A DNA stretch of 25,902 nucleotides from JBKPNZ01 sp046732895. GTDB taxonomy: Bacteria; Actinomycetota; Thermoleophilia; Solirubrobacterales; 70-9. Positions within the stretch are counted from its first letter, which is position 1. Each line of letters begins with the position of its first letter. Under the pieces are notes generated by a model that saw only the letters and a program-made list of their open reading frames with translations, was not told the DNA's origin and did not search any database. The position numbers and the translations under genes were made by a program. The DNA lies in NCBI GenBank assembly GCA_046732895.1, contig JBKPNZ010000002.1:1-25902 (forward strand), written 5' to 3'. Shown one piece after another: positions 14,132-20,856 of this stretch.

Positions 14132-15136
14132 ATGACGGAGGAACACTCGATGACGCACGCAATGCGACGGAACGGAACAGGTGAAGGCAGGGGCCGGATC
14201 GCGACGTCGGTGGCGGTCCTCGCCGCCCTCGCTGCTCTTGCCGTAATCGCCCCGGGCTCCAGTCAGGGCAGGGGCACCGTCTACGCCCCGGGCGACATCA
14301 TCGTCGCCCAGACGGGTCTCGGCGCTTCTCCTCCTCCGTCGGAGAGGGCCGTCAAGGCGGTGGATCCGGTGAGTGGCGCCGCCACGACGGTCTCCAGCGC
14401 GGGGCTCCTCGTCTCCCCGGCCGATGTGACGTTCGCGAGCGACGGCGACACCATCGTCGTCGACCGCGACGCTTTCGGCGGTGAGGGCGGCATCATCCGG
14501 ATCGACAGCGAGACCGCGGCGCAGACGGCTCTCTCCGGCAACGCCATCTCCAACGCGGCCGGCGGCAAGAAGCTCTTCAAGAACCCGATCGCGCTCGATC
14601 GCAAGGGCGGTTCGCTATACGTCACCGACTTCCACAGGCCGCAGAAGGTGATCAAGGTGAACATCGACACGGGGAAGCAGTCGCTCATCACCGAGGGGCT
14701 GAAGCTCCGCGAGCCTTTCGGCATCGTGGCCGACGGGCTCAAGAACCCGATCGTGAGCGACCTCGATGGGGGGGTGATCGAGGTCAATGCGAGGACCGGG
14801 AAGCAGACCGTGATCAGCGACGGCGGCAAGATCAAGTACCCGAGTGCAATCCAGTTGCTGAATGACAACAACGTTGTGGTGGCCGGCCGGGACAATCAGG
14901 CGGGTGTCGTCGTCAAGGTGAACGTGAACAACGGCGACCAGAAGCGGCTCGCGCGTGGCGGCCCCATCTCAAGTCCCCAGGGAATCACGTTGATCGACAG
15001 CCACACGGCGGTCGTCTCCGACCTCTCGCCCTCCCTGGTGGGGAGCCTCTACCGCGTCGATCTCGACAGTGGTGAGCAGACGCTCCTGAACGGGTCCGAC
15101 TTCTCCAACCCGCTGGGCATCGACATCGCGCCCTAA
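14132..15136 (+). CDS. secreted beta-propeller (NHL/SMP-30-like) protein
   Basis: The 334 residues start with a basic segment and a hydrophobic signal (IATSVAVLAALAALAVIAPGSSQ), cleaved or anchored near residue 47. The mature part has about six repeats of roughly 40 residues, each with an I/V-K/R-V-D/N-x-x-T/S-G core (VIKVNIDTGKQSLI, VIEVNARTGKQTVI, VVKVNVNNGDQKRL, LYRVDLDSGEQTLL), and P-x-G/A-I turns such as FGIVADG. This is a six-blade propeller pattern. Two in-frame ATGs both have ribosome binding sites: GAGGA before 14132 and GGAGGA before 14150, so the start is undecided. The gene begins 42 bases after the right tRNA-Cys repeat, outside the island. Function unknown; extracellular ligand binding is plausible. 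Confidence 0.8.
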   Translation: MTEEHSMTHAMRRNGTGEGRGRIATSVAVLAALAALAVIAPGSSQGRGTVYAPGDIIVAQTGLGASPPPSERAVKAVDPVSGAATTVSSAGLLVSPADVTFASDGDTIVVDRDAFGGEGGIIRIDSETAAQTALSGNAISNAAGGKKLFKNPIALDRKGGSLYVTDFHRPQKVIKVNIDTGKQSLITEGLKLREPFGIVADGLKNPIVSDLDGGVIEVNARTGKQTVISDGGKIKYPSAIQLLNDNNVVVAGRDNQAGVVVKVNVNNGDQKRLARGGPISSPQGITLIDSHTAVVSDLSPSLVGSLYRVDLDSGEQTLLNGSDFSNPLGIDIAP

Positions 15137-15154
15137 GTGGAGTAGATCTGGGAG

Positions 15155-15160
15155 TACACT
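15155..15160 (+). promoter_or_regulatory. -10 box (TACACT) before the FlgM-like gene
   Basis: TACACT starts 15 bases before ATG 15170, within the leaderless spacing seen elsewhere in the window. No Shine-Dalgarno and no clear -35 are seen. Confidence 0.35.
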
Positions 15161-15169
15161 CGTGGCCGG

Positions 15170-15418
15170 ATGCCGGTGTCCTCCGTAGAGGAGCTCAAGC
15201 GACGGATCGCGGCAGGTGACTACGCGATCGACTCCGGCAAGGTCGCGCACGAGATCGTCTCGAAGATCGCCATCGTCAGGCGGGTCAAGCGAACGTTGGC
15301 GAAGGAGGGCGATGCCGCCGCGGACGTAGCGGCGCGAGGCCCTCGGCCTCGAACCCGAGGTGGCTCCCCGTCACCAGCGCCACACCCGTTCCAATCGCGA
15401 CGCGAACTACTTCCGTAA
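15170..15418 (+). CDS. FlgM-like anti-sigma factor, probably frameshifted
   Basis: The first 50 residues look like an FlgM core: SSVEELKRRIAAGDYAID, then SGKVAHEIVSKIAIVRRVKRTLA, the helix that in FlgM binds the flagellar sigma factor. After about residue 50 the annotated frame becomes Arg/Pro/Ser-rich with poor third-position GC. The +1 frame from about 15336 to a TGA at 15459-15461 has strongly GC-rich third positions and reads EALGLEPEVAPRHQRHT onward. A single-base insertion near 15325-15336 would explain this, so the intact protein would be about 95 residues. It could be a real disrupted gene or a sequence error. No flagellar gene is near; it may act on another sigma factor. Confidence 0.6.
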   Translation: MPVSSVEELKRRIAAGDYAIDSGKVAHEIVSKIAIVRRVKRTLAKEGDAAADVAARGPRPRTRGGSPSPAPHPFQSRRELLP

Positions 15419-15494
15419 GCCGCCGCAGATAGGTCCTTACTTTCGCTCCCCCGTTCCGTGATACCGGGGAACGTCACCGGAACGGGAGGTGCCA

Positions 15495-16139
15495 GTGCCA
15501 CGAGTAAGGACGAACCGAAGCAGACAAGCGCGGCGCGCGATCCGCTGTCACGAGGATGGCAGCGCGAGCTGGGCCGATTTCGGGAGCTCGCCGGAGAAGG
15601 CTGCGCTCGCGGCTCACGGCCACGACGTCGCTCAGATCGCCGCCCGCATCGCCAAAGAACTGCGTCTATCGGCTGAGAGGATCGACCATCTGCGTTTCGC
15701 CGGTCTATTCCACGACATCGGCAAGCTCTGGGTCCCGGACCGGATCCTGGAGAAGGACGGGCCCCTGACGGTCGCGGAGTGGGTCGAGGTGCGCAAGCAC
15801 CCGGAGAGCGGCGCGCTGATGCTGCGGGCGTACGGCCTCGACCAGGAAGCTGAGTGGGTGCTGTACCACCACGAACGCCCCGACGGGCTCGGCTATCCCT
15901 ACGGGCTCTCCGGCGACGAGATCCCGCTGGAGTCGCGAATACTCGCGATCGCCGACGCCTGGTCGGCGATGCGAGCGGACCGTGCGTACAGCGCACCGCT
16001 GCCGAGGAAGAACGCCCGCAGCGAGCTCGAGTACACCAAGGGCGAGCAGTTCGATCACGCGCTCGTCGACGTCTTCCTCGACCTCGTCGAGCCCCAGCTC
16101 GACGCAACGCCGAGCCCAGGAACCATCCCCAGCAGTTGA
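15495..16139 (+). CDS. HD-GYP domain phosphohydrolase
   Basis: About 214 residues. An initial His (AAHGHDVAQIAARIAKEL), the metal-binding HD pair (AGLFHDIGKL), KHPESGALML, the paired histidines in VLYHHERPDGLGYP (the HHExxDGxGYP box that defines HD-GYP) and the late Asp in ADAWSAM are all present. Such enzymes hydrolyse cyclic di-GMP or related dinucleotides. No receiver or other sensor domain precedes it; the first 30 residues are basic. GTG 15495 is preferred to GTG 15489 because GGGAGG then lies 5 bases upstream. The stop codon TGA is embedded in the TTGACA -35 box of the next gene. Confidence 0.88.
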   Translation: MPRVRTNRSRQARRAIRCHEDGSASWADFGSSPEKAALAAHGHDVAQIAARIAKELRLSAERIDHLRFAGLFHDIGKLWVPDRILEKDGPLTVAEWVEVRKHPESGALMLRAYGLDQEAEWVLYHHERPDGLGYPYGLSGDEIPLESRILAIADAWSAMRADRAYSAPLPRKNARSELEYTKGEQFDHALVDVFLDLVEPQLDATPSPGTIPSS

Positions 16140-16167
16140 CATCCCCCATATGGGGCGCATAATGCGC
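16136..16167 (+). promoter_or_regulatory. strong promoter with two palindromes before the ECF gene
   Basis: TTGACA (16136-16141), a 16-base spacer and CATAAT (16158-16163) form a near-consensus housekeeping promoter. The palindrome CCCCATATGGGG (16144-16155) fills the spacer. A second, GCGCAT-A-ATGCGC (16155-16167), lies over the -10. The ATG at 16172 is 14 bases from the first base of the -10, so the mRNA is probably leaderless. Two operators stacked on one promoter suggest tight repression or activation by DNA distortion. The bound protein is unknown. Confidence 0.65.
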
Positions 16168-16171
16168 ACAT

Positions 16172-17644
16172 ATGAGCGATGCCGTCGCGCTCGGGACGGC
16201 CGGCAGCCCGCGGCTGTCCGGGCACGCACTTCGAGTTCTCAAGGACGAGAAGCTCGCCTCCATGGTCACGGCCGGGAGCGACGATGCGTTCGCGACCCTC
16301 TACGGGCGCCATCACCAGGCCATCTACCGCTATTGCCTTGGCCTCCTGAGACAGGATGCCGACGCCCGCGACGCTCTCCAGAGCTCGATGCTCGCCGCTC
16401 TCTCCTCCCTCCGCGCGAGCCCGATCGAGGGCGACTTCAAGCCTTGGCTCTTCCGGATCGCCCACAACCAGTCGATCTCGATCATCCGGGGGCGCGCTCG
16501 CGAGGCTCCCGCCGAGGCCGCTGCCGAGGCGGCTTCCACCGACGATCTGGGGACTCGCGAGGAGCTGCGCACGCTCGTGTCCGACCTCGCCGCGCTGCCC
16601 GAGCGCCAGCGCGGTGCCATCGTGATGCGCGAGCTCAGCGGCCTCAGCTACGCCGAGATCGGGGCCGTGCTGGCGACATCCGAGGCCGGGGGCAAGCAGC
16701 TCGTCTACGAAGCTCGTACGGCCATGCACGAGCTGAGGGAAGGCCATGAGATGAGCTGCGAGCTCGTTCGCGAACGGATCTCGGCAGGCGACAGGCGTCT
16801 GCTACGGGGGCGCAAGGTGCGCTCGCATCTGCGTGGCTGCCAGCCGTGCCAGGACTTCGAGCGAGGGATCGGCCACCGCAGAGCAGCATTCGCCGCGCTC
16901 GCACCGCCGCTTCCGGCGCTCGCTGCGGCCGCCGTTCTCCAGGACGTCTTTGGCTCGGGTGGGGCCGGCGGTGGCGCCGGTGCCGGTGGGACCGCCGCAA
17001 CGGCGGTGGGCGGCGGAGCCTCGGGGAGCTCGCTTGCCGGCGCGACGGCACTCAAGTTCACGGCGGCGGCTCTGCTCGCGGGTGCGGCGGGGGTCGGCGC
17101 TTACCACGCAGGAACCGCGATCTTCGGGAATCCCCCTGCCTCGACGTCGGCGGCGTTCGCCAATGACCGCGACGTCCGCGCAGGAGGCCCCCGTCACGCG
17201 GAGCGTGGGGCATCCGATCGTGGCGGCAAGGGTGGCGCTGGCACCAGAGCCAAGACGGACGCGAACTCCGGCAGCTCGAAGTCGGGGAACTCCAGGTCGG
17301 GCAGCGCCAAACCGGCGGCTGCCACCCACGCCTCGGCGACGAGCACCACTCCGTCATCCGACGCCTCGGAAGGCGCTACAAGCTCCGGTGAGCCCACGGG
17401 CTCCGGCACCTCTGGTGGTGGTGGCGCCTCTGGCGGTGGCTCTGGTGGTGGGGGCTCGGTCGACCCGCCGCCGGACCCGGATCCACCGCCACCGCCCGGT
17501 GGTGGCGGCGGCTCGGGGGCTGCGCCCGGCACTCCTCCGGGCCACGGTGGAACTCCTCCCGGTCAGGGTGGCATCCCGCCAGGTCAGGCCGGCGGCGACA
17601 CACCTCCAGGCCATCTCGACAACCCCGGTCACGGCGGCGGCTGA
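16172..17644 (+). CDS. ECF sigma factor fused to anti-sigma zinc finger, TM helix and Gly/Pro tail
   Basis: The 490 residues read as several parts in order. Residues about 33-110 are sigma region 2 (DDAFATLYGRHHQAIYRYCL, FKPWLFRIAHNQSISIIR). Residues about 130-190 are region 4 (LPERQRGAIVMRELSGLSY with its helix-turn-helix). Residues 196-226 hold Cys196, His219, Cys223 and Cys226 in the C-x22-H-x3-C-x2-C arrangement of zinc-binding anti-sigma (ZAS) domains. A probable membrane helix lies at about 289-316 (KFTAAALLAGAAGVGAYHAG). A 170-residue low-complexity tail follows, with Gly/Ser runs, a Pro run and repeated GxPPGxGG units. The sigma and its inhibitor thus sit in one membrane-tethered chain, and release would need cleavage or a conformational signal. 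ECF groups with C-terminal zinc fingers are known. A terminator follows. Confidence 0.88.
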   Translation: MSDAVALGTAGSPRLSGHALRVLKDEKLASMVTAGSDDAFATLYGRHHQAIYRYCLGLLRQDADARDALQSSMLAALSSLRASPIEGDFKPWLFRIAHNQSISIIRGRAREAPAEAAAEAASTDDLGTREELRTLVSDLAALPERQRGAIVMRELSGLSYAEIGAVLATSEAGGKQLVYEARTAMHELREGHEMSCELVRERISAGDRRLLRGRKVRSHLRGCQPCQDFERGIGHRRAAFAALAPPLPALAAAAVLQDVFGSGGAGGGAGAGGTAATAVGGGASGSSLAGATALKFTAAALLAGAAGVGAYHAGTAIFGNPPASTSAAFANDRDVRAGGPRHAERGASDRGGKGGAGTRAKTDANSGSSKSGNSRSGSAKPAAATHASATSTTPSSDASEGATSSGEPTGSGTSGGGGASGGGSGGGGSVDPPPDPDPPPPPGGGGGSGAAPGTPPGHGGTPPGQGGIPPGQAGGDTPPGHLDNPGHGGG

Positions 17645-17666
17645 CCCTAGAGCGGGATCGGCATGA

Positions 17667-17691
17667 AAACGCCCCGCGACGCGGGGCGTTT
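17667..17691 (+). terminator. intrinsic terminator after the ECF gene
   Basis: AAACGCCCCGC-GAC-GCGGGGCGTTT is a perfect 11-bp stem with a 3-base loop, 23 bases beyond the stop. It ends in TTT and is nearly symmetric, so it could also stop leftward transcripts leaving the DUF2294 gene. Confidence 0.8.
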
Positions 17692-17762
17692 CCGGTGACG
17701 GAGGTGACGCTAGGAGCAGTGTCTTTCAGGACCCTTTCGGCGCTGACGCCGGCGACGGCGCC

Positions 17763-18137
17763 TTAGCGGCTTGACCCGCGTGAGCCGTCGAGGATGAAGA
17801 CCTCGGTCGCCGTGTCGCTCTTGGCGTCGTGCTTGCTGACGAACGCGTTCACCTTCCGGTGCGTTAGGCGCCGGACTGCGGTGGTGGCGTCGAGCTTGTA
17901 AGCGTTGGCGCTCCTTGGCCGGGCGTCAGCCGGCTCGTCGTCCGGCGGGGGTGCGGCCATGCCCTTTTCGAAGTCATCCACGGCGCCCGTCAGCGTGCAC
18001 CTGACGACGTTCCCGGTGATCTCGGTCTCGATCCCCTCGGGGCGTGCACCGCGGGTGTAGTGCGTCCAGACGGATCCGACGGCGCGGCTGATCTCGGCTG
18101 GGAGATCCGAGCCTTCCGGGACGGTCGCGTCACTCAT
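17763..18137 (-). CDS. DUF2294 family protein
   Basis: A 124-residue protein resembling DUF2294. It has an N-terminal amphipathic helix (PAEISRAVGSVWTHYTRGARPE), a strand pair (IETEITGNVVRCTLTGAVDDFEKGM) and a conserved end (VRRLTHRKVNAFVSKHDAKSDTATEVFILD) where the family has its shared histidine and the closing VFxL strand. The molecular role of the family is not established. AGAGG 5-9 bases before the ATG is a plausible ribosome binding site. The gene diverges from the NfeD-like gene, with 35 bases between the starts. The central segment (APPPDDEPADARPRS) is an inserted flexible linker. Confidence 0.7.
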   Translation of the reverse strand: MSDATVPEGSDLPAEISRAVGSVWTHYTRGARPEGIETEITGNVVRCTLTGAVDDFEKGMAAPPPDDEPADARPRSANAYKLDATTAVRRLTHRKVNAFVSKHDAKSDTATEVFILDGSRGSSR

Positions 18138-18172
18138 CTTGCCTCTTCACTCGTCTCCCTCGGCTGACATGG

Positions 18173-18586
18173 ATGCTCGAAGGGCGGAGGGAGGCGGGAA
18201 AGGCCCAGCGGGAGCACTACCAGTCTAGCCGCGCGACCGCCATCCTTCTGGGAATGCTGCTGGCTCTCTCGATCGCCGGACTCTTCGTCCTCCCGAGCCC
18301 GTGGAACGTGATCGGGGTCTGCGTGGCCGCGGTCATCGAGGTCGCGGAGCTCGCGTTCTGGCGGCGATTCCTGCGTCGCTACCGGATCCGCGTGGGACCC
18401 GAGCTGATCGTGGGGGAGACCGCGGAGGTGATCACGCCGTGTGCGCCCGAGGGCCAGGTGCGGCTGAACGGCGAGATCTGGCGCGCCCGGTGCTCGGCGC
18501 CCGCCGCGCGCGGAGCGCTCGTGCGGGTCGTGCGAGTGGAGGGCCTCACGCTCGAGGTCGAACCGGTCGATTCCGATTCGCTCTGA
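18173..18586 (+). CDS. NfeD-like membrane protein
   Basis: The 137 residues carry two membrane helices (AILLGMLLALSIAGLFVL and NVIGVCVAAVIEVAELAFW), a basic loop (RRFLRRYRIRVGP) and a C-terminal OB-fold domain (VGETAEVITPCAPEGQVRLNG, IWRARC, VRVVRVEGLTLEVEPV). This is the compact NfeD form; these proteins are known to work with stomatin/flotillin-like proteins in membrane quality control. No stomatin gene is adjacent here. The ATG at 18173 has no clear Shine-Dalgarno. A GC-rich hairpin follows the stop. Confidence 0.8.
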   Translation: MLEGRREAGKAQREHYQSSRATAILLGMLLALSIAGLFVLPSPWNVIGVCVAAVIEVAELAFWRRFLRRYRIRVGPELIVGETAEVITPCAPEGQVRLNGEIWRARCSAPAARGALVRVVRVEGLTLEVEPVDSDSL

Positions 18587-18590
18587 GGAA

Positions 18591-18624
18591 CGGAAAAGGG
18601 CCCCTCGAGGGGGCCCCTATTCCG
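18591..18624. terminator. bidirectional hairpin terminator
   Basis: GGGCCCC-TCGAG-GGGGCCC forms the core, with CGGAA/TTCCG as an outer stem. On the minus strand it is followed by a T-run (GGGCCCTTTTCCG), making it a good leftward terminator. On the plus strand it follows the NfeD-like stop by 4 bases with a weaker tail. Confidence 0.65.
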
Positions 18625-18902
18625 AAAGGACGTGCCACCAACGCTTTCACTTCCGTTGGCCCGTCGGTCCTTCAGCTTTCAAAAGTCTTATCGGCGCCGA
18701 CTTGGACAACCTTAACACCGAAATTCGGCGAGGGTTTCAGTTCCCCTCCAAGACCCGCCAGGGTTAACGGTCCCGCAATATTGCCCGCACTTTGGGTGTT
18801 TTGCGGACCGGCAGACACTGTGTCAGCCCGTACTCCAGAGTGGACAACGGGCGAAACCTCTGTGAGCTTCCGCTAACCGGTTGAAACCACCGCGCTCCCC
18901 GC
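18600..18902 (-). ncRNA. unassigned candidate structured RNA
   Basis: This gap of over 300 bases has no gene with good third-position bias. Read leftward it ends in the T-run terminator at 18591-18624. It starts near a TATGGC box (18914 to 18909) that would place the RNA start near 18902. Stems visible on the minus strand include GCCCGT/ACGGGC around an ACTCTGGAGT loop, GACAC-A-GTGTC, GAGGG/CCCTC, and CCAACG/CGTTGG nested inside AAGGAC/GTCCTT. I looked for tmRNA, RNase P, SRP and common riboswitch cores and found none. The strand and boundaries are inferred from the terminator, and the region could instead be a leader or a decayed gene. Confidence 0.35.
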
Positions 18903-18912
18903 GCCGTAGCCA

Positions 18913-18918
18913 TAGGAT
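18913..18918 (+). promoter_or_regulatory. -10 box (TAGGAT) before the epimerase-like gene
   Basis: TAGGAT begins 13 bases before GTG 18926. The alternative ATG at 18917 lies inside this box. The spacing supports a leaderless start at the GTG. Confidence 0.45.
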
Positions 18919-18925
18919 GCCGCCC

Positions 18926-19918
18926 GTGCGCTACGCGATCACCGGCGGCTCGGGCTACATCGGCACCCGCCTGACCGAGATCCTCGCTCCGCGCTCGGAG
19001 ACGGAAAGGATCGTGGACCTCGACGTGCGCCCGCCGGCGACCCCGCGGCCGAAGACGGAGTTCGTCGAGGGCGACGTGCGCGACTTCGCCGCGACCCGCG
19101 CGCTCCTCGAGCGGGAGCAGCCCGACGCGCTGATCCATCTCGCGTTTCTCCTCAACCCGATTCACGACGAGGCGCGCATGTACGACATCGACGTGAACGG
19201 GACCGAGGCGGTGCTCCGCGCCGCGTCGGAGGCCGGCGTGGGACAGGTGCTCGTGACCTCCTCGGCGACGGCCTACGGCGCCTTCCCCGACAACCCGGTC
19301 CCGATCACCGAGGACTGGCCGGTCCGCGGCGCACCCGACTTCTCCTACGCTCGCCACAAGACGGAGGCCGATCGCCTCTGCCAGCTCTGGGCGGGCGCCC
19401 ACCCGGACCGGGTGATGACGATCGTCCGGCCGTGCATCGTCTTCGGCCCCAACGTCGACAACTACATCTCGCGCAGCTGGAGGAACTCCTCGTTCTTCCC
19501 GATCATCGATGGCGTCGACCAGGAGTTCCAGCTCGTCCACGAGGACGACGTCGTGAGCGCCCTGATCGGGCTCCTCGACGCGAAGGCGGGCGGAGCGTTC
19601 AATCTCGCCGGCGGCGGGACGATGACGTGGCGCGAGTCGGCCGAGATGGTCGGCGCAAAGACTCGCGAGATGAAGATGAAGACGCTCAAGCGCATCTACG
19701 GGCTCGCCTGGAAGCTCCACGCACCGCGGGTCGAGGCGCCCGCCGGCAACGCCGACTTCATCCGCTACCCGTGGATCGTCTCGACCGAGAAGCTTCGCTC
19801 GGAGATCGGCTGGGAGCCGACCAAGGACACGCGCGAGGTCTTCCTCGAAACGATGCGCGCCAAGGGCCTTCTGAAGGACGTCGGCGGGCCCGCTCCGGTC
19901 CCGCAGGGCGTCGCCTGA
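18926..19918 (+). CDS. NAD-dependent epimerase/dehydratase (extended SDR)
   Basis: About 330 residues of the extended short-chain dehydrogenase type. The dinucleotide motif is GGSGYIG (7-13), beginning right after VRYAIT. The acid at the end of the second strand is DLDVR, and the catalytic site is Ser/Thr in TSSATAYG with Tyr141 and Lys145 (YARHKTEAD). The later NLAGGGTMTWRES is a substrate-domain element. GTG 18926 is chosen from the TAGGAT box and because extended SDRs typically start one or two residues before the first strand; ATG 18917 would add MPP. It likely acts on a nucleotide sugar or similar alcohol. No neighbouring sugar pathway gene is visible, so the substrate is unknown. Confidence 0.85.
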   Translation: MRYAITGGSGYIGTRLTEILAPRSETERIVDLDVRPPATPRPKTEFVEGDVRDFAATRALLEREQPDALIHLAFLLNPIHDEARMYDIDVNGTEAVLRAASEAGVGQVLVTSSATAYGAFPDNPVPITEDWPVRGAPDFSYARHKTEADRLCQLWAGAHPDRVMTIVRPCIVFGPNVDNYISRSWRNSSFFPIIDGVDQEFQLVHEDDVVSALIGLLDAKAGGAFNLAGGGTMTWRESAEMVGAKTREMKMKTLKRIYGLAWKLHAPRVEAPAGNADFIRYPWIVSTEKLRSEIGWEPTKDTREVFLETMRAKGLLKDVGGPAPVPQGVA

Positions 19919-20035
19919 GCACCATCGCGATCCTGACCACTCCGCGTACCTCCAATCATTAACCCGAAATGGAGGACTTCTTGACGCGGGCTCACCTTAT
20001 GAGAGCCTGATCGGACCGACGCTAGGAGGAGACGC

Positions 20036-20647
20036 ATGCGCAAGCTCGACGACCCCCACACGAACCAACGGCGTGACCGGGCGAAGGGTCAATCGGTCCG
20101 CCGGTCTGTGAACCCTCGCATCGCAGGCGGGGCCGCTTGGCTTGCCTGCAGCTTGAGCCTCGTCTTCGGGGCGGTGTCACTGGCAGCGGGCCAGGATGGG
20201 CAGGGCCTTCGCGGCACGTTTGAGGTTCACTTCCCCAAGGGGCATCCGGCCTCAAACGCGCCGTGCCCTCCGGACGAGTTCTGCGGGGTCGGCACGGTCG
20301 TGGGCTTCGGGAAGTCGACGATCACGATCATCGATGAGACGTTCGATGAGATCGACGGCAGCCCTTGCTTCGCGGTCACTCGCGAGGAGGCGATCACTCC
20401 CACGAGCGGCGTCGGCGCACTCGTCATCGACAGCACCGGCACCTTCTGCCGTCCAGGCAGGTCGGGCGAGTCACACGCCAGCCCATCGAGCTACGGTGGA
20501 CCGGGCCGTTGGGACCTCCGCTATACGGTGGACGGGACCGACAGCAGCGGCGTCTTCGGCGGAGCCACGGGAGGCGGTGGCGAACGAGCCAGCAGCAACG
20601 GCGGCGTCGGCGTGTGGCATATCAGAGGGAGTCTCAACCTCACCTAG
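20036..20647 (+). CDS. secreted protein of unknown function (203 aa)
   Basis: I do not recognise a family. A basic 27-residue head precedes a hydrophobic signal (AAWLACSLSLVFGAVSLAAGQ), giving a long signal peptide with probable cleavage near residue 52. The mature chain holds four Cys (APCPPDEFCGVG, SPCFAV, GTFCRPG), suggesting two disulfides. It ends with a beta-rich domain and a Gly/Ser-rich stretch (GGATGGGGERASSNGG) before GVWHIRGSLNLT. AGGAGGA lies 5-6 bases before the ATG, a strong ribosome binding site. It shares general style, not visible similarity, with the secreted protein at 13115. It stands alone between an SDR gene and tRNA-Val. Confidence 0.72.
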   Translation: MRKLDDPHTNQRRDRAKGQSVRRSVNPRIAGGAAWLACSLSLVFGAVSLAAGQDGQGLRGTFEVHFPKGHPASNAPCPPDEFCGVGTVVGFGKSTITIIDETFDEIDGSPCFAVTREEAITPTSGVGALVIDSTGTFCRPGRSGESHASPSSYGGPGRWDLRYTVDGTDSSGVFGGATGGGGERASSNGGVGVWHIRGSLNLT

Positions 20648-20718
20648 TCGGGCCTATGTGCGGTTCGGGTTCCGTCAGCTCCGGAGGCCGGGGGAGAACA
20701 ACCCGCATGAGTCGAGCT

Positions 20719-20724
20719 ATAACT
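20719..20724 (+). promoter_or_regulatory. -10 box (TATAAC) upstream of tRNA-Val
   Basis: TATAAC lies 16 bases before the tRNA 5' end, a normal place for a tRNA promoter. No convincing -35 is seen at the right distance. Confidence 0.4.
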
Positions 20725-20734
20725 CAACACACGG

Positions 20735-20807
20735 GGCGCTTAGCTCAGTTGGGAGAGCGCCAGCTCGACAAGCTGGAGGTCACTGGTTCGAGCCCAGTAG
20801 CGCCCAT
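20735..20807 (+). tRNA. tRNA-Val (anticodon GAC)
   Basis: A 73-nt cloverleaf. The acceptor GGGCGCT pairs with AGCGCCC (20800-20806), with discriminator A. The D-loop is AGCTCAGTTGGGAGAGC. The anticodon stem CCAGC/GCTGG holds the loop TCGACAA, with GAC at 20768-20770. The T-arm CTGG-TTCGAGC-CCAG is intact. CCA is not encoded. No partial copy of it is seen elsewhere in the window. Confidence 0.95.
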
Positions 20808-20842
20808 CTAGCCGATCGCGGGATGCAACCCGACCGCGGCTC

Positions 20843-20848
20843 TATGCT
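20843..20848 (+). promoter_or_regulatory. -10 box (TATGCT) before the membrane-protein gene
   Basis: TATGCT begins 14 bases before ATG 20857 with no Shine-Dalgarno between, matching the leaderless pattern. No clear -35 is seen. Confidence 0.4.
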
Positions 20849-20856
20849 CGCCGGCC

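Noticed and set aside
15220..16269. Minus-strand frame of about 349 codons opposite the HD-GYP gene
   Set aside because: It has Arg/Ser-rich composition with no family features, and the plus strand holds an intact HD-GYP protein.
17380..17640. Repeated GGTGG/CCTCC-like units as a CRISPR or satellite array
   Set aside because: They are codons of the Gly/Ser/Pro tail of the ECF fusion, irregular in length and in frame, with no spacers.
19949..19975. CCTCCA/TGGAGG inverted repeat after the epimerase-like gene
   Set aside because: The arms are only 6 bp with a 15-base loop and no T-run. Too weak to call a terminator or operator.
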